Assembly: GCF_001541095.1 (NCBI RefSeq)
Contig: NZ_LMXH01000005.1
Coordinates: 235,173 to 299,172, forward strand
Length of the DNA stretch: 64,000 nucleotides
Direction: 5' to 3'
DNA from: Paenibacillus sp. FJAT-26967
GTDB lineage: Bacteria > Bacillota > Bacilli > Paenibacillales > NBRC-103111
The notes under the pieces: generated by a model
Told to the model about the DNA's origin: nothing
Database searches by the model: none
Seen by the model: only the letters and a program-made list of their open reading frames with translations
Translations under genes and position numbers: made by a program
In this document: positions 15,983-25,302 of the stretch, piece by piece
Layout of the letters: every line of letters begins with the position of its first letter
Numbering within the stretch: position 1 is the stretch's first letter

Positions 15983-17005
15983 ATGTCCTGGAAAACAGCG
16001 CTGTATGATTATCTGCACGCGCGCAATTCGGCGGAAACGGAAGCGTCTGCCGGAGCGCTGGCCGAAATTATTCATAATGACCGCTTTAATGAAGAAAGTG
16101 ATAGACGACTGGCACGTGTACATGAGAACCGCAGGCACCGGGGGGTAAAAGCACTGCGAGGCGAAACGAGGCTCAAGCTTCACCAGGCGCGCGAACAAAG
16201 TGAGCAGGTAGTTGCGGATCTGGACTACGTCCGCCGGTTTACTTACGAGCTCGGGGGCAGGGAATATAACGAATGCACAGTCTCAGCCGAACGGATTACT
16301 TTGGTCGAGGCGGGCAAGCGCTGGCGGATAACCGGAATAGAGTTACGCGAAAGCGAGCGGGAACGGATCAGGGAGATGTATTCCTGGGTACCGGAAGACG
16401 GCATCTACACGCCAGCGGGAGAAATCTCCTCGTCGCAGCCCTATCTGAATTATAGTATACTGAACCAAGTCGGAACTTACCCCGGTTACCGGAAGAAGAT
16501 TTATGACCGGAATCGGGCCGTCAAGTACGCAGATCTCTGGTGGGACCGCTATAATCCGGCGTTTGCGGAGTTGGAGGTAGATTGCACCAGTTATGTCTCC
16601 CAGTGCCTCTTTGCAGGGGGAGCGCCAATGAACTATACTGGAAAAAGAACCTCCGGCTGGTGGTATGCCGGCCAGCAGGGAAGCAGGGAGCTCTGGAGCT
16701 ACAGCTGGGCAGTCGCCCAAGCTCTGCAGCTGTATATCCCGGCGTCCCGCAAAGGTCTGCGCGGTACGATTGTTTCTTCAGCCGCGGAGCTTCGCCCGGG
16801 TGATTGTATCAGCTATGACTGGGATGGCGACGGCCGCTTCCAGCACAATACATTTGTGACTGCGCTGGATGCCGCAGGAATGCCTCTTGTCAATGCGCAC
16901 ACGGTCAGCAGTAAGCACCGTTACTGGGATTACAAGGATTCGCACGCATGGACGGATAGGACGCGTTACGCCTTTGTCCGGATTGCAGATGAAATGGATG
17001 AATAA
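15983..17005 (+). CDS. Amidase-domain (Amidase_6 type) protein
   Basis: A 340-residue protein. Residues about 1-150 are helical and charged with no signal peptide. Residues about 160-335 resemble the putative amidase domain PF12671, related to cysteine peptidases: the nucleophile is probably Cys in DCTSYVSQCLFAGG and the base His in FQHNTFVTALD. The domain is found in Bacillales cell-wall and sporulation-linked proteins. With no export signal visible, it may act inside the cell or forespore. ATG at 15983 follows AGGAGGGAAGGG. Confidence 0.78.
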   Translation: MSWKTALYDYLHARNSAETEASAGALAEIIHNDRFNEESDRRLARVHENRRHRGVKALRGETRLKLHQAREQSEQVVADLDYVRRFTYELGGREYNECTVSAERITLVEAGKRWRITGIELRESERERIREMYSWVPEDGIYTPAGEISSSQPYLNYSILNQVGTYPGYRKKIYDRNRAVKYADLWWDRYNPAFAELEVDCTSYVSQCLFAGGAPMNYTGKRTSGWWYAGQQGSRELWSYSWAVAQALQLYIPASRKGLRGTIVSSAAELRPGDCISYDWDGDGRFQHNTFVTALDAAGMPLVNAHTVSSKHRYWDYKDSHAWTDRTRYAFVRIADEMDE

Positions 17006-17044
17006 TTAACAACCGATTTATAGGAAATCAGGCGGAGGGGAAAC

Positions 17045-18178
17045 ATGAGCCGGAAATTGCGGATAGGACTGATCTATGGCGGAAAATCCGGGGAGCATGA
17101 GGTATCTCTGCAAACCGCAAATGCTGTCATTGGGGCAATGGATTTAACTAAATACGAAATTACGCCTTTCTATATTACGAAGCAGGGAGAATGGCGGCAG
17201 GGCAAGGAATTAAGCGGCCCTGTCGCGAGCAAGGAACTGCTTGCTTTCGACGCTTCGACCGAAGCGCCGGGCTCGGCTCTTGCTCCTTTCTTCTCCGGTC
17301 TGGGACAAATATCGGGAGCGGAGGCCGAAGTGGCTGCTTCGGGAGAAAGCATGCCGGCGGAAGCAGTCGATGTTGTCCTGCCTCTGCTCCATGGTACCTT
17401 CGGGGAAGACGGTACCATTCAGGGCCTGCTCGAAATGGCGAATATTCCTTATGTGGGCGCAGGCGTGCTTGCTTCGGCTGTCGGTATGGACAAAGTCGCC
17501 ATGAAAAAGATGTTTGCGCAGGAAGGGCTTCCTCAATGCGTCTTCCGTCATTTTACACGTTCGCAGTGGGATAAAGACCAGCCTTTCTTCCTAATGGAGA
17601 CGGAGATATCTATCGGGTATCCTTGTTTCGTGAAGCCTGCGAATCTGGGCTCGAGCGTGGGCATATCCAAGGCCCGTAACCGGCAGGAACTGATCGAAGC
17701 CGTTGAGTACGCGTTTCAGTTCGACCGTAAGGTTGTCGTCGAGGAGTTCGTGGATGCCCGTGAGATTGAGGTCGCTGTGCTAGGCAACGAAGAGCCGCAG
17801 GCATCCGTACCGGGCGAGATTGTGTCGTCCAGCGAATTTTACGACTACAAGGCCAAATACATGGATGGTAAATCCATGATGATTATTCCGGCTGAGCTGC
17901 CGGAAGAGACGCGTAAGCAAATTCAGGAACTGGCGATTCAAGCGTTTCAGTCTATAGACGGATCAGGCCTGTCCCGCGTGGATTTCTTCCTGACGCGTAC
18001 GGATGGTCAAATTTATATCAACGAAATTAACACGATGCCGGGTTTCACGCCTTACAGTATGTATCCGCTTCTCTGGAAAGAGTCGGGTAAACCGTATTCC
18101 GAGCTGCTCGATGATTTAATTCGTCTTGCTTTGGAGCGTCACGCGGCCAAACAACGGATTAAATATACTGTAGAATAA
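17045..18178 (+). CDS. ddl: D-alanine--D-alanine ligase
   Basis: ATP-dependent ligase that makes the D-Ala-D-Ala dipeptide for peptidoglycan. It has 377 residues, with the N-terminal GGKSGEHEVSLQTA, the central ATP-grasp lysine region (YPCFVKPANLGSSVGISKA) and the metal-binding NEINTMPGFTPYSMYP near the end, all intact. The Tyr in the last motif (GFTPYSMYP) is compatible with normal D-Ala specificity. ATG at 17045 follows GGCGGAGGGG. It lies 39 bases after the amidase-domain gene and may be co-transcribed with it. Confidence 0.95.
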   Translation: MSRKLRIGLIYGGKSGEHEVSLQTANAVIGAMDLTKYEITPFYITKQGEWRQGKELSGPVASKELLAFDASTEAPGSALAPFFSGLGQISGAEAEVAASGESMPAEAVDVVLPLLHGTFGEDGTIQGLLEMANIPYVGAGVLASAVGMDKVAMKKMFAQEGLPQCVFRHFTRSQWDKDQPFFLMETEISIGYPCFVKPANLGSSVGISKARNRQELIEAVEYAFQFDRKVVVEEFVDAREIEVAVLGNEEPQASVPGEIVSSSEFYDYKAKYMDGKSMMIIPAELPEETRKQIQELAIQAFQSIDGSGLSRVDFFLTRTDGQIYINEINTMPGFTPYSMYPLLWKESGKPYSELLDDLIRLALERHAAKQRIKYTVE

Positions 18179-18233
18179 CTCGTTTATTCAAATATCCGCA
18201 CATGCATGTCAAGATCAATGCCAGGAGGGTTTT

Positions 18234-18578
18234 ATGGGATTCCAGACCGAATTTAATTCCGTATGCAAATTCAAGTCCGAGCAGGAACTCTACGAACTGC
18301 TTGAGTATGGCCGCTGCAAAATGCGTAAAACCGGTTTCCGTGTCTATCCGACCGGCCAGAAGGTCATTGCTTACTCGCCCGGCAACGCTGCCGTGGCCAT
18401 CGTGAAGATCAGCGCTTCTATCGCGGAGATTACCTTCCAGGGCGATGAAGTGACGCTGGTTGAGATGGATCTGGTGCGTAAGCTGACCGATGAGGAAGCA
18501 CGCGTGCAGACCATGCTGGCTCATGAAATGTTTTTTGGCGAGCAAGAAGCAAGCCAGAATAGCGGGGGCACGGAATAG
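18234..18578 (+). CDS. Conserved hypothetical protein, 114 residues
   Basis: I do not recognise the family. The protein is small, soluble and slightly charged, with alternating beta-type segments (GFRVYPTGQKVIAYSPGN, AVAIVKISASIAEITFQG) and a helical C-terminal part. ATG at 18234 follows CAGGAGGGTTTT. It lies 55 bases after ddl in the same direction and is followed by a strong terminator, so it is probably the last gene of the amidase-ddl transcript. Confidence 0.75.
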   Translation: MGFQTEFNSVCKFKSEQELYELLEYGRCKMRKTGFRVYPTGQKVIAYSPGNAAVAIVKISASIAEITFQGDEVTLVEMDLVRKLTDEEARVQTMLAHEMFFGEQEASQNSGGTE

Positions 18579-18606
18579 CGTACCTCCGAACAACGAATAA
18601 GTTATA

Positions 18607-18657
18607 AACAGCCTCCAGAGTACCCGTGTAAGGGTGACTTTGGAGGCTGTTTTCATT
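18607..18657 (+). terminator. Rho-independent terminator
   Basis: AACAGCCTCCA pairs with TGGAGGCTGTT around a loop that itself can fold, followed by TTTTCATTTTG. Confidence 0.85.
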
Positions 18658-18868
18658 TTGTTTGATTCGGCTTTTGGAAGGAAGGTGAGAATTGGATCAG
18701 TTGTCAGAGACTTGCACTGCTGTAAGTACAAAAAATGGATGACTGCCTCTATGTATAAATATAGTATAGTCGTCAAATAGAGAGGGTGATTCCACATTAT
18801 GGGTATAGGGGCGGATCTGCCGCCGGTATACACAGAGATGTAGAAAACGTACTTATTGGAGGAAGAGA

Positions 18869-20647
18869 ATGAGAACCTGCTTATCATGGATCTTGGCAAT
18901 CGAAATTGTATTTGGATGGGTACAAGCTGTCCCGACCGTCGCATCTGCGGCTTCATCAGGTGAATGGACCGTGAATCACGCTTATGCTCTGGGCGATACG
19001 GTTACATATCAGTCTTCGACTTACGAGTGCACCTTCGCTCATACCTCGCTTCAGGGATGGGAGCCTCCGGCAGTTCCGGCACTCTGGAAGAAATCTGCGG
19101 GAACGCCAGGTCCTTTACCCGTGCCGGGTTTAAAACCGCTGCCCGCTCCTCTTCCGGCAGCCGTTGTCTATCCTGTTGAATTGTCGAAGGGAGGTACTGT
19201 AGACGGCGGAGACGGATGGAGTCCGGATCATGAGAATAAAGAGATGGCATTTGACGACAATTTGTTTACCAAGTGGCTGGTCTATGCCAACAGCGGCTGG
19301 CTGCAGTATCAATTCCCCGCTAATCAGCAGCAAACGGTATCTTCCTATAGCATCACATCAGCGAATGACGAGCCGGTACGTGATCCGAAAAGCTGGACAC
19401 TGAAAGGTTCGAACAACGGGACAGACTGGACGGTATTGGATCAACGTCAGAATCAAGTGTTCTCCGATCGTTTTCAGACATTGACTTATCCGATCGCAGC
19501 ACCCCAAGCTTATACCTACTATAAATTAGAATTAACCGCATCCTCCGGGGATATGCTTCAGCTTGCGGAAATCGGGCTGTATAACGGAGCTTCGGTCACC
19601 TATACACCGCCAGCCGCTCCGGCTGTAACCGTCAGCGCTGAGAAATCTGCGGATGCAGGCAAAGCTAACCTGCTGGATGGCGCTTCGCTCACTAAGTGGG
19701 CGACAGGAGCTCAATCCGGTTGGGCGAAGCTGAGCTACAGCCAATCGGTATCTATAGACGGATATGCTCTGACCGGCACGAACGGCGGTGTTCTGGAGCC
19801 GGCTTCCTGGACGCTGAAGGGATCCGACGACGGCACAACTTGGACCGTTCTTGATTCAAGGACGAATCAGACGTTCGCGATAGCTCATCAGCGTAAGTCT
19901 TATCAGATAAGCGCCGCCTCTTATCGCTATTATCAATTTGATTTTACCAGCAGAGCGGCTAACGGGCTTGAAGTAGGTGAAATCGAATTGACGCGTATGG
20001 ATACTCCTTCGTATTCGGATGTTCCGGAGCTGGAAATCCGCAATACCGATACGGTAAAAGGACAGCTGTTTACAAATTCCTTGCCGGATGCGGAGAACGA
20101 AATCCGGGCCATCATTCGTAAAGTCAACACTCTGCTGTACGATCACCCGAGCCAGAGGAAATTCGGTGCCCGCAAGCTGGTTATCCGCATCGAAGATTTT
20201 GATGGAATCGCTTATGCGACAGGAGACCAAACCGAAGGACAGATCGTGTTCAGCATGCGTTACCTGGACGGGGATGGCAACGGGGATGCAAGAGATGAAA
20301 TTATCGGCATTCTATACCATGAAATCGCCCATCCGTATCAGCAAGACGACCACCGTTATGGGGAAATCAACTACATTGTTGAAGGAATGGCGGATGCCGT
20401 CCGCTTCAAAGTGGGCTATCATAACCGATACGGAGTTTCCAAGGGCGGAAGCTGGATGGATAGTTATCAGACTACAGGAAGTTTTTTCCTTTGGATCGAC
20501 GAATACAAGCATGCGGGCTTCCTGAAAAAGCTGAATCAAAGCCTCAGTCCGTTTGACGGAGTGGATTGGACCCCGGATGCTATCCGTACGATTACAGGCA
20601 CTCCGGTAGATACGCTGTGGGCTGAATTCCAAAGCACACTTAAATAA
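18869..20647 (+). CDS. Secreted metalloprotease with chitin-binding and discoidin domains
   Basis: A 592-residue exported protein. A signal peptide ends near residue 27 (VASA). Residues about 33-75 are a CBM5/12-type carbohydrate-binding module (WTVNHAYALGDTVTY). Residues about 95-375 hold two F5/8 type C (discoidin) modules with the repeated SWTLKGS(N/D)(N/D)GT(D/T)WTVLD motif. Residues about 385-592 are a basic secretory protein family peptidase (PF04450 type) with the zinc site HEIAH at 484-488 and a downstream EGMADA. It probably attacks proteins at chitin- or glycan-rich surfaces such as fungal or plant walls. ATG at 18869 follows GGAGGAAGAGA. Confidence 0.85.
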   Translation: MRTCLSWILAIEIVFGWVQAVPTVASAASSGEWTVNHAYALGDTVTYQSSTYECTFAHTSLQGWEPPAVPALWKKSAGTPGPLPVPGLKPLPAPLPAAVVYPVELSKGGTVDGGDGWSPDHENKEMAFDDNLFTKWLVYANSGWLQYQFPANQQQTVSSYSITSANDEPVRDPKSWTLKGSNNGTDWTVLDQRQNQVFSDRFQTLTYPIAAPQAYTYYKLELTASSGDMLQLAEIGLYNGASVTYTPPAAPAVTVSAEKSADAGKANLLDGASLTKWATGAQSGWAKLSYSQSVSIDGYALTGTNGGVLEPASWTLKGSDDGTTWTVLDSRTNQTFAIAHQRKSYQISAASYRYYQFDFTSRAANGLEVGEIELTRMDTPSYSDVPELEIRNTDTVKGQLFTNSLPDAENEIRAIIRKVNTLLYDHPSQRKFGARKLVIRIEDFDGIAYATGDQTEGQIVFSMRYLDGDGNGDARDEIIGILYHEIAHPYQQDDHRYGEINYIVEGMADAVRFKVGYHNRYGVSKGGSWMDSYQTTGSFFLWIDEYKHAGFLKKLNQSLSPFDGVDWTPDAIRTITGTPVDTLWAEFQSTLK

Positions 20648-20906
20648 ACGAGGTAACAACTCTAAATGATCGCAACTGCCTCTGCACCCTAATGCGAGAA
20701 TTCGCTCCCTCTCAATAACCGGAATTCACTCTCTTGGATCTGACAGTGCTCCGGAATCCTTCCCAGGTCCTTCATTAAGCAAAAATGCTTCAAGCGAGGC
20801 GTATTTGCCGGAAGGGCGTGGGATTTTTTTGTCTGTACGGCTAGTAAGGTCGGGCTTTCTGGGCATCTTAAAGGTAACTTAAAAGCAAGGGAAGTGACCT
20901 TGGGCC
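20648..20906 (+). other. Intergenic region before uvsE
   Basis: About 260 bases without a gene. A T-rich run (GGGATTTTTTTG near 20820-20831) after a weak stem may end the protease transcript. I see no clear promoter. Confidence 0.35.
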
Positions 20907-21902
20907 ATGATCGTCCGTTTCGGCTATGTTGCGATGTCAACCGAAGTCAAGAATGCGTCGCCCTCCAAAACGATGACGGCCACCGTGTTCGGTCAGATCC
21001 GGGACCGCGAAGCTGCCGTCCGTAAATTGGAAAGAATCGGTGCAGAGAATCTGCACAACACGCTGCGTCTGCTTCGCCATAATCGGGCTTACGATATTAA
21101 AATGTACCGGTTATCTTCTAAACTCATCCCTCTGCTCGGACATGAAATGCTGGATGGCTGGGACCCCATTCCGGCTTTGCGGGATGAATTTAAGGAAGTG
21201 GGGGATTACGTCAAGCTCCATGGCATGCGGACAAGCTTTCATCCCGATCATTTTACGGTATTAAGTACCCCACGCAAGGATGTTCTGCTGAAGTCTTATG
21301 CCGATTTACAGAGGCACTGCGCTATGCTGGAGGCTATGGGACTAGGCGAGGATGCGAAATGCAATATCCATGTAGGAGGAACTTATGGAGATAAGCCTAA
21401 AGCGCGCAAGAGGTTCGAAGCCCATTTCGCCAATTTGGATGAGACGGTCCAAAGACGGCTGACGCTGGAGAACGACGATAAAACTTTTACGGCCAGAGAA
21501 ACGCTTGAAATTTGTGAGCAGGTCGGGGTACCGATGGTACTGGATGTTCATCATCATCAGGTGAATCATGAAGAGGGGGACAACATCCGGGATCTATGGC
21601 CGCATATCCATCAAACCTGGAAGGGACAGAGGGCGGTTTCACTGCCCGGAGAGCCCGTACTTCCTCCCAAAATTCATGTGTCCAGCCCGAGGAATGAGAA
21701 GGATATTCGGAGTCATGCCGATTATGTGGAGGTAGATCCGCTGCTGGACTTCTTCAGAACCATCGCAGACTTTACGCCGGAGCTCGATGTGATGATCGAA
21801 GCCAAGATGAAGGACGGCGCTCTTTTTCGTTTAATGAAAGATCTGGAGGGCAAAGAAGGGGTGGAAGTTCTGAGTGAAGCTTCTGTCAAAATAAAGGCAT
21901 AG
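20907..21902 (+). CDS. uvsE: UV DNA damage endonuclease
   Basis: A 331-residue TIM-barrel endonuclease that nicks DNA 5' of ultraviolet photoproducts and starts alternative excision repair. The opening segment RFGYVAMS, the metal-binding histidines in FHPDHFTVLST, NIHVGGTYGDK and LDVHHHQVNHE, and ENDDKTF are all in the expected order for UvsE/UVDE. The length matches Bacillus UvsE (about 320). The ATG at 20907 has only a weak site (GGGAAGTG, spaced long); a slightly later start is possible but the first residues fit the family well. Confidence 0.93.
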   Translation: MIVRFGYVAMSTEVKNASPSKTMTATVFGQIRDREAAVRKLERIGAENLHNTLRLLRHNRAYDIKMYRLSSKLIPLLGHEMLDGWDPIPALRDEFKEVGDYVKLHGMRTSFHPDHFTVLSTPRKDVLLKSYADLQRHCAMLEAMGLGEDAKCNIHVGGTYGDKPKARKRFEAHFANLDETVQRRLTLENDDKTFTARETLEICEQVGVPMVLDVHHHQVNHEEGDNIRDLWPHIHQTWKGQRAVSLPGEPVLPPKIHVSSPRNEKDIRSHADYVEVDPLLDFFRTIADFTPELDVMIEAKMKDGALFRLMKDLEGKEGVEVLSEASVKIKA

Positions 21903-22082
21903 CGGGCTTTCCGGTTCCTAAGGAACGTGAAATTGGAGGGTGTATACAGCACCTTTAAGTCTTCTTGACGGGGAAGTGTTTGGGCACTGTTCGGCATGTT
22001 CCCCTTGTCTTCCTCGCTCAAATGGGGTACCTTGAGAAAGAATGAGGGTTTGTCTAACTCAAACCGAGAGGAGACTTGCGAA

Positions 22083-22859
22083 GTGACAACATCAGGATTA
22101 TTAAGCGGCAAAAACATATTGGTAATGGGTGTGGCAAATGACCGGAGTATCGCCTGGGCGATTGCTCAATCCCTTGCTTCCCAAGGAGCTAAACTGGTAT
22201 TTACTTACGAAAGTGAACGTGTACAGGAGCGGGTTAGTAAGCTGGCTTCGACTATTGCGGATTCTGTCGTTCTGCCATGCAACGTAACAGTCGACGAAGA
22301 TATTGACGCTCTCGCTGAGAAGCTGAAAGCCGAATTCGGTGTACTGCACGGCGTCGTGCACAGTATTGCATTCGCACGCACGGAAGAGCTCGAAGGCATG
22401 TTCGTAGACACTTCCCGTGACGGTTTTGCACTGGCTCAAGATATTAGTGCTTACTCGCTGGTTGCCGTTGCTAAACGGATGTATCCGCTGATGACTGAAG
22501 GCGGCAGCATCATGACCATGACTTACATGGGTGCGCAGCGTGTTATGCGCAACTACAATGTTATGGGAATTGCCAAGGCTTCTCTGGAAGCGAGCGTCCG
22601 CTACCTGGCAGCAGATCTGGGTCAGTATGGCATCCGTGTGAACGGAATCTCGGCTGGACCTATCCGTACACTTGCGGCCAAAGGGATCAAAGATTTCAAC
22701 TCGATTCTTAAGCAGGTTGAGGAAAAAGCGCCTCTGCGTAAAACGACGGAGACTGCCGAAGTAGGCGATACGGCTATGTTCCTGATGAGCCACCTGTCCC
22801 GGGGTATTACCGGTGAAGTCATTTATGTAGATGGCGGATACAACATCGTAGGCGCTTAA
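22083..22859 (+). CDS. fabI: Enoyl-[acyl-carrier-protein] reductase (NADH), FabI
   Basis: Performs the last reduction step in each round of fatty acid elongation; the target of triclosan-type inhibitors. The 258-residue protein has the N-terminal nucleotide-binding GVANDRSIAW and the catalytic Tyr-x6-Lys in NYNVMGIAKAS, the FabI-specific form. I chose GTG at 22083 because GAGGAG lies nine bases upstream and the length then equals B. subtilis FabI; the ATG at 21996 would add 29 unrelated residues. No FapR operator could be recognised upstream with confidence. Confidence 0.95.
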   Translation: MTTSGLLSGKNILVMGVANDRSIAWAIAQSLASQGAKLVFTYESERVQERVSKLASTIADSVVLPCNVTVDEDIDALAEKLKAEFGVLHGVVHSIAFARTEELEGMFVDTSRDGFALAQDISAYSLVAVAKRMYPLMTEGGSIMTMTYMGAQRVMRNYNVMGIAKASLEASVRYLAADLGQYGIRVNGISAGPIRTLAAKGIKDFNSILKQVEEKAPLRKTTETAEVGDTAMFLMSHLSRGITGEVIYVDGGYNIVGA

Positions 22860-22922
22860 TATCCTTAACGGACGGCGTCATAGAAGTACACATATTAAGC
22901 GACAACTACATATGCATAAATC

Positions 22923-22985
22923 AGCCCCCTAGAGAAACGTACACCCGATCGCATCGCGTGCAGACTTCTCCAGGGGGCTTTTTTT
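22923..22985 (+). terminator. Strong rho-independent terminator of fabI
   Basis: AGCCCCCTAGAGAA pairs with TTCTCCAGGGGGCT with one mismatch around a GC-rich loop, followed by seven T residues. Confidence 0.9.
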
Positions 22986-23314
22986 GCAGCGGGCAGGCTG
23001 TTTTATGAATCAGCCGGTTCCAGCGTTTAAGTCCGGCACTGTGCCGGCCTTTTCTACAACCATCTAATGCGGCGGATGAAAACAGCGTCTTATTTTCCCC
23101 GTGCTGCTTGAAGTCAATGGCAGGAAGCAGAAACTCGCGTGCGGGATCAGGCGGGTGGTGAGAACCTGGAGATAAGTGAAAGCAAAATAGGGGATAGGCA
23201 GAGATACCATTTGGATCAAAGCTGTTATTTGAATGAAGATGGATCGGCGACTGAGCCTATCTGTGCTTAAACATAGTCTTTTTCGTTTATTTTGGTACAA
23301 AGTGAGGAGCAGCA
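22986..23314 (+). other. Intergenic region before the HprK-like kinase gene
   Basis: About 330 bases with no supported gene. It holds a small stem-loop at 23033-23053 (CCGGC-ACTGT-GCCGG then CCTTTT). No lasso-peptide precursor or PqqD-like gene, which often accompany such kinases, is visible. Confidence 0.4.
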
Positions 23315-24145
23315 ATGGTGCGTTTTATGACACGGATCGGTAACGAGCTCATTGAAATGAAGACAAGTTCAGCTCTGCTCGGAGAGTGGCTCACCGATTC
23401 GTTTGACAGAGGATTTGAGGATGAAGGGGAATCTGTGCGTCTGCGTCTTGAAATCATAGAGGGCTATGGAGTCCCTTTCGCTGATTTTGATGTAGCAGCG
23501 GAGCGTACGGGCAGCAGTGTGACCTACACGCGTGCAGATTACCGGATCGAGGCGGACGAGGAGATTACGGCCGCGAGGGTCGAGGTACATGACGAGTTTG
23601 CGCTCAAGCATGCGCTTATGAATATATACAGCGCTTTTCTCATCCGCAATGAGCTGGGGCTGCTCGTACACTCTTCGTGCGTGGTACAAGCCGAGGAAGG
23701 TTATTTGTTCGCCGGCCCGTCGGGAGCAGGCAAATCAACTGCGGCGCTCTTGTCGCGGCCGCGGATGCTGCTCAGCGATGAAGCTACTGTCATCGCTCTG
23801 CCAGAGGGCGAGCCGGCCGCGCTAGCCCATAACTCACCGTTCCGCAGCGACTCGCGCTGGGATATCGGCGAGTCCGTTCCGGCTGCACCGCTGGCCGGTA
23901 TGTATGTGCTGAGACAGTCCGGGGAAGTCCGGACGGTTCCGGTGAAAGCGGCGGATGCGCTGCCGCTCGTACTGAACCAGGTCTTCGTCTGGACAGTTGG
24001 AGCAGACGAGACCCGGACGGTCATGCGGCTGTGCAGGCGCTTCCTGGAGCGTGTTCCCGTCCACGAGCTGTATTTCCAGAAGAACGACAGCTTCTGGAAA
24101 GTGATTGCCCCGCATGGAGCCGGTGAAGGGGCTGGCGGACAATGA
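23315..24145 (+). CDS. HPr kinase-like (HprK-related) P-loop kinase
   Basis: A 276-residue protein with the P-loop GPSGAGKST at residues 134-142 and the surrounding HprK C-domain pattern (LVHSSCVVQAEEGYLFAG, then LLSDEATVIAL). It lacks the N-terminal domain of true HPr kinase. Proteins of this form occur in lasso-peptide and PqqD-linked clusters, where some phosphorylate the peptide precursor, and also alone. ATG at 23315 follows GTGAGGAG. Its stop overlaps the next start as ATGA, so translation is coupled to the peptidase-like gene. The substrate is unknown. Confidence 0.78.
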   Translation: MVRFMTRIGNELIEMKTSSALLGEWLTDSFDRGFEDEGESVRLRLEIIEGYGVPFADFDVAAERTGSSVTYTRADYRIEADEEITAARVEVHDEFALKHALMNIYSAFLIRNELGLLVHSSCVVQAEEGYLFAGPSGAGKSTAALLSRPRMLLSDEATVIALPEGEPAALAHNSPFRSDSRWDIGESVPAAPLAGMYVLRQSGEVRTVPVKAADALPLVLNQVFVWTVGADETRTVMRLCRRFLERVPVHELYFQKNDSFWKVIAPHGAGEGAGGQ

Positions 24146-25122
24146 CCGGCGGCTCCGGCGGAAGGGGGACGAGCGGGGACACACGCGGCGGCGGAGATGC
24201 AGTTGCAGGCGGCGCAGGCTCCCGCAATGAGGCAGACAGGCGGGCGGTAAGCATCACACGTACTAATAGTGAGGCCGGAGCGGATACGCCGCCTGACGCC
24301 GGCAGTGGCAGCGGCCCTGCCAGAGGTTCGGGAAGGCGGCTTACGGTCTCTGTGGCCGGTGATGCGGCAGCTGGAGAACCGCGCAGCGGCACGAGCCCGG
24401 GAAGCCGTGATGCCGCATGGAGGAGCACAGCCGGGTTCAGCCGTATTTTTAGCGGCAGGGCTGCAAGCGGCAGGAAAGCCGCCGGCACCGGCCATGCTGG
24501 CGCAGCAAGCGGTGCAGGAAGCAGCGACAGAGGTAGTTCAAGCGCTGTATATAGGGATGATACAAGCACAGGCGAAGCAATCAGCGAAAGTATGGGCACG
24601 ATGCTTAACGCCGGCAGCCGTAAAGGCCAAGGTAGTACCGGTACCGTAAGGACCGGCAGGCGGCTCACGGTCTCCATGGAATCGGAGCTGGAGCTGCACG
24701 TCATCAGACGGTCGCTGGAGCAGCGAGGCCGTGTCGAGATCCCTTCGCGAGGTACAAGCATGCTGCCGCTTATCCGGGAAGGCAGCGTCTGCACCTTCGA
24801 GCCGGCGGGCCCCGATGAAGTGCAGCGGGGCGACATCGTGCTCTTCGAAGCGGCCGATGGCGGATTGATTGCCCATCGGCTGATCAGGCGGACGGGAACC
24901 GGGAGCGGGGCTGTCTTCTACTGCAAAGGGGATGCGAATACTGGCTTTGACCCGCCCGTAGCGGCCGGTAACCTGCTGGCACGGCTGGTGCAGATCCGCC
25001 GGGGAAGCCGTGAAATCTCCGGCGGTATGCTGAGGTTTAAGCTGTGGGGCCGGGTCATGACGGCTCTTCCCGGGCTTGCCCGCGTTATCCGGCTTGCAGC
25101 TCGTCTGAGCAAGCAAAAGTAA
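24142..25122 (+). CDS. S26-type signal peptidase-like protein with long low-complexity head
   Basis: A 326-residue product if it starts at the ATGA overlap with the kinase gene. Residues 1-178 are Gly/Ala/Ser/Arg-rich and look unlike a folded protein. From Met179 on, the sequence is a compact S24/S26 peptidase domain: Ser206 in SRGTSMLPLI and His245 in IAHRLI, so the catalytic pair is probably Ser/His as in SipW and archaeal/ER signal peptidases. No membrane helix is visible before Ser206. The family's usual start would fit Met179 (ATG 24676), which has no ribosome binding site. RRLTVS recurs 108 codons apart (about 24336 and 24660). The head may be spacer or a decayed gene. Confidence 0.6.
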   Translation: MTGGSGGRGTSGDTRGGGDAVAGGAGSRNEADRRAVSITRTNSEAGADTPPDAGSGSGPARGSGRRLTVSVAGDAAAGEPRSGTSPGSRDAAWRSTAGFSRIFSGRAASGRKAAGTGHAGAASGAGSSDRGSSSAVYRDDTSTGEAISESMGTMLNAGSRKGQGSTGTVRTGRRLTVSMESELELHVIRRSLEQRGRVEIPSRGTSMLPLIREGSVCTFEPAGPDEVQRGDIVLFEAADGGLIAHRLIRRTGTGSGAVFYCKGDANTGFDPPVAAGNLLARLVQIRRGSREISGGMLRFKLWGRVMTALPGLARVIRLAARLSKQK

Positions 25123-25175
25123 GGAAGAGAGTAAGCTTAGCGGGATTCTTCCGGATAATTGATGAACAGAGCTGC

Positions 25176-25200
25176 GGCCGCGCGAGCGGCCTTTATTTTT
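25176..25200 (+). terminator. Rho-independent terminator
   Basis: GGCCGC-GCGA-GCGGCC stem-loop followed by TTTATTTTT. Confidence 0.8.
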
Positions 25201-25302
25201 GGCAGATCCTACGAGGAAATTTGGGTAAATCTATGTAGCACTTAAATCATTATATTTACTATACTGGTACTATAATAGATTGTGAGAAATGAGTGATTCC
25301 GT

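Noticed and set aside
24021..24836. Minus-strand open frames across the kinase/peptidase-like pair
   Set aside because: They are Pro/Ala/Ser-rich, overlap two coupled + strand genes and have no recognisable domain.
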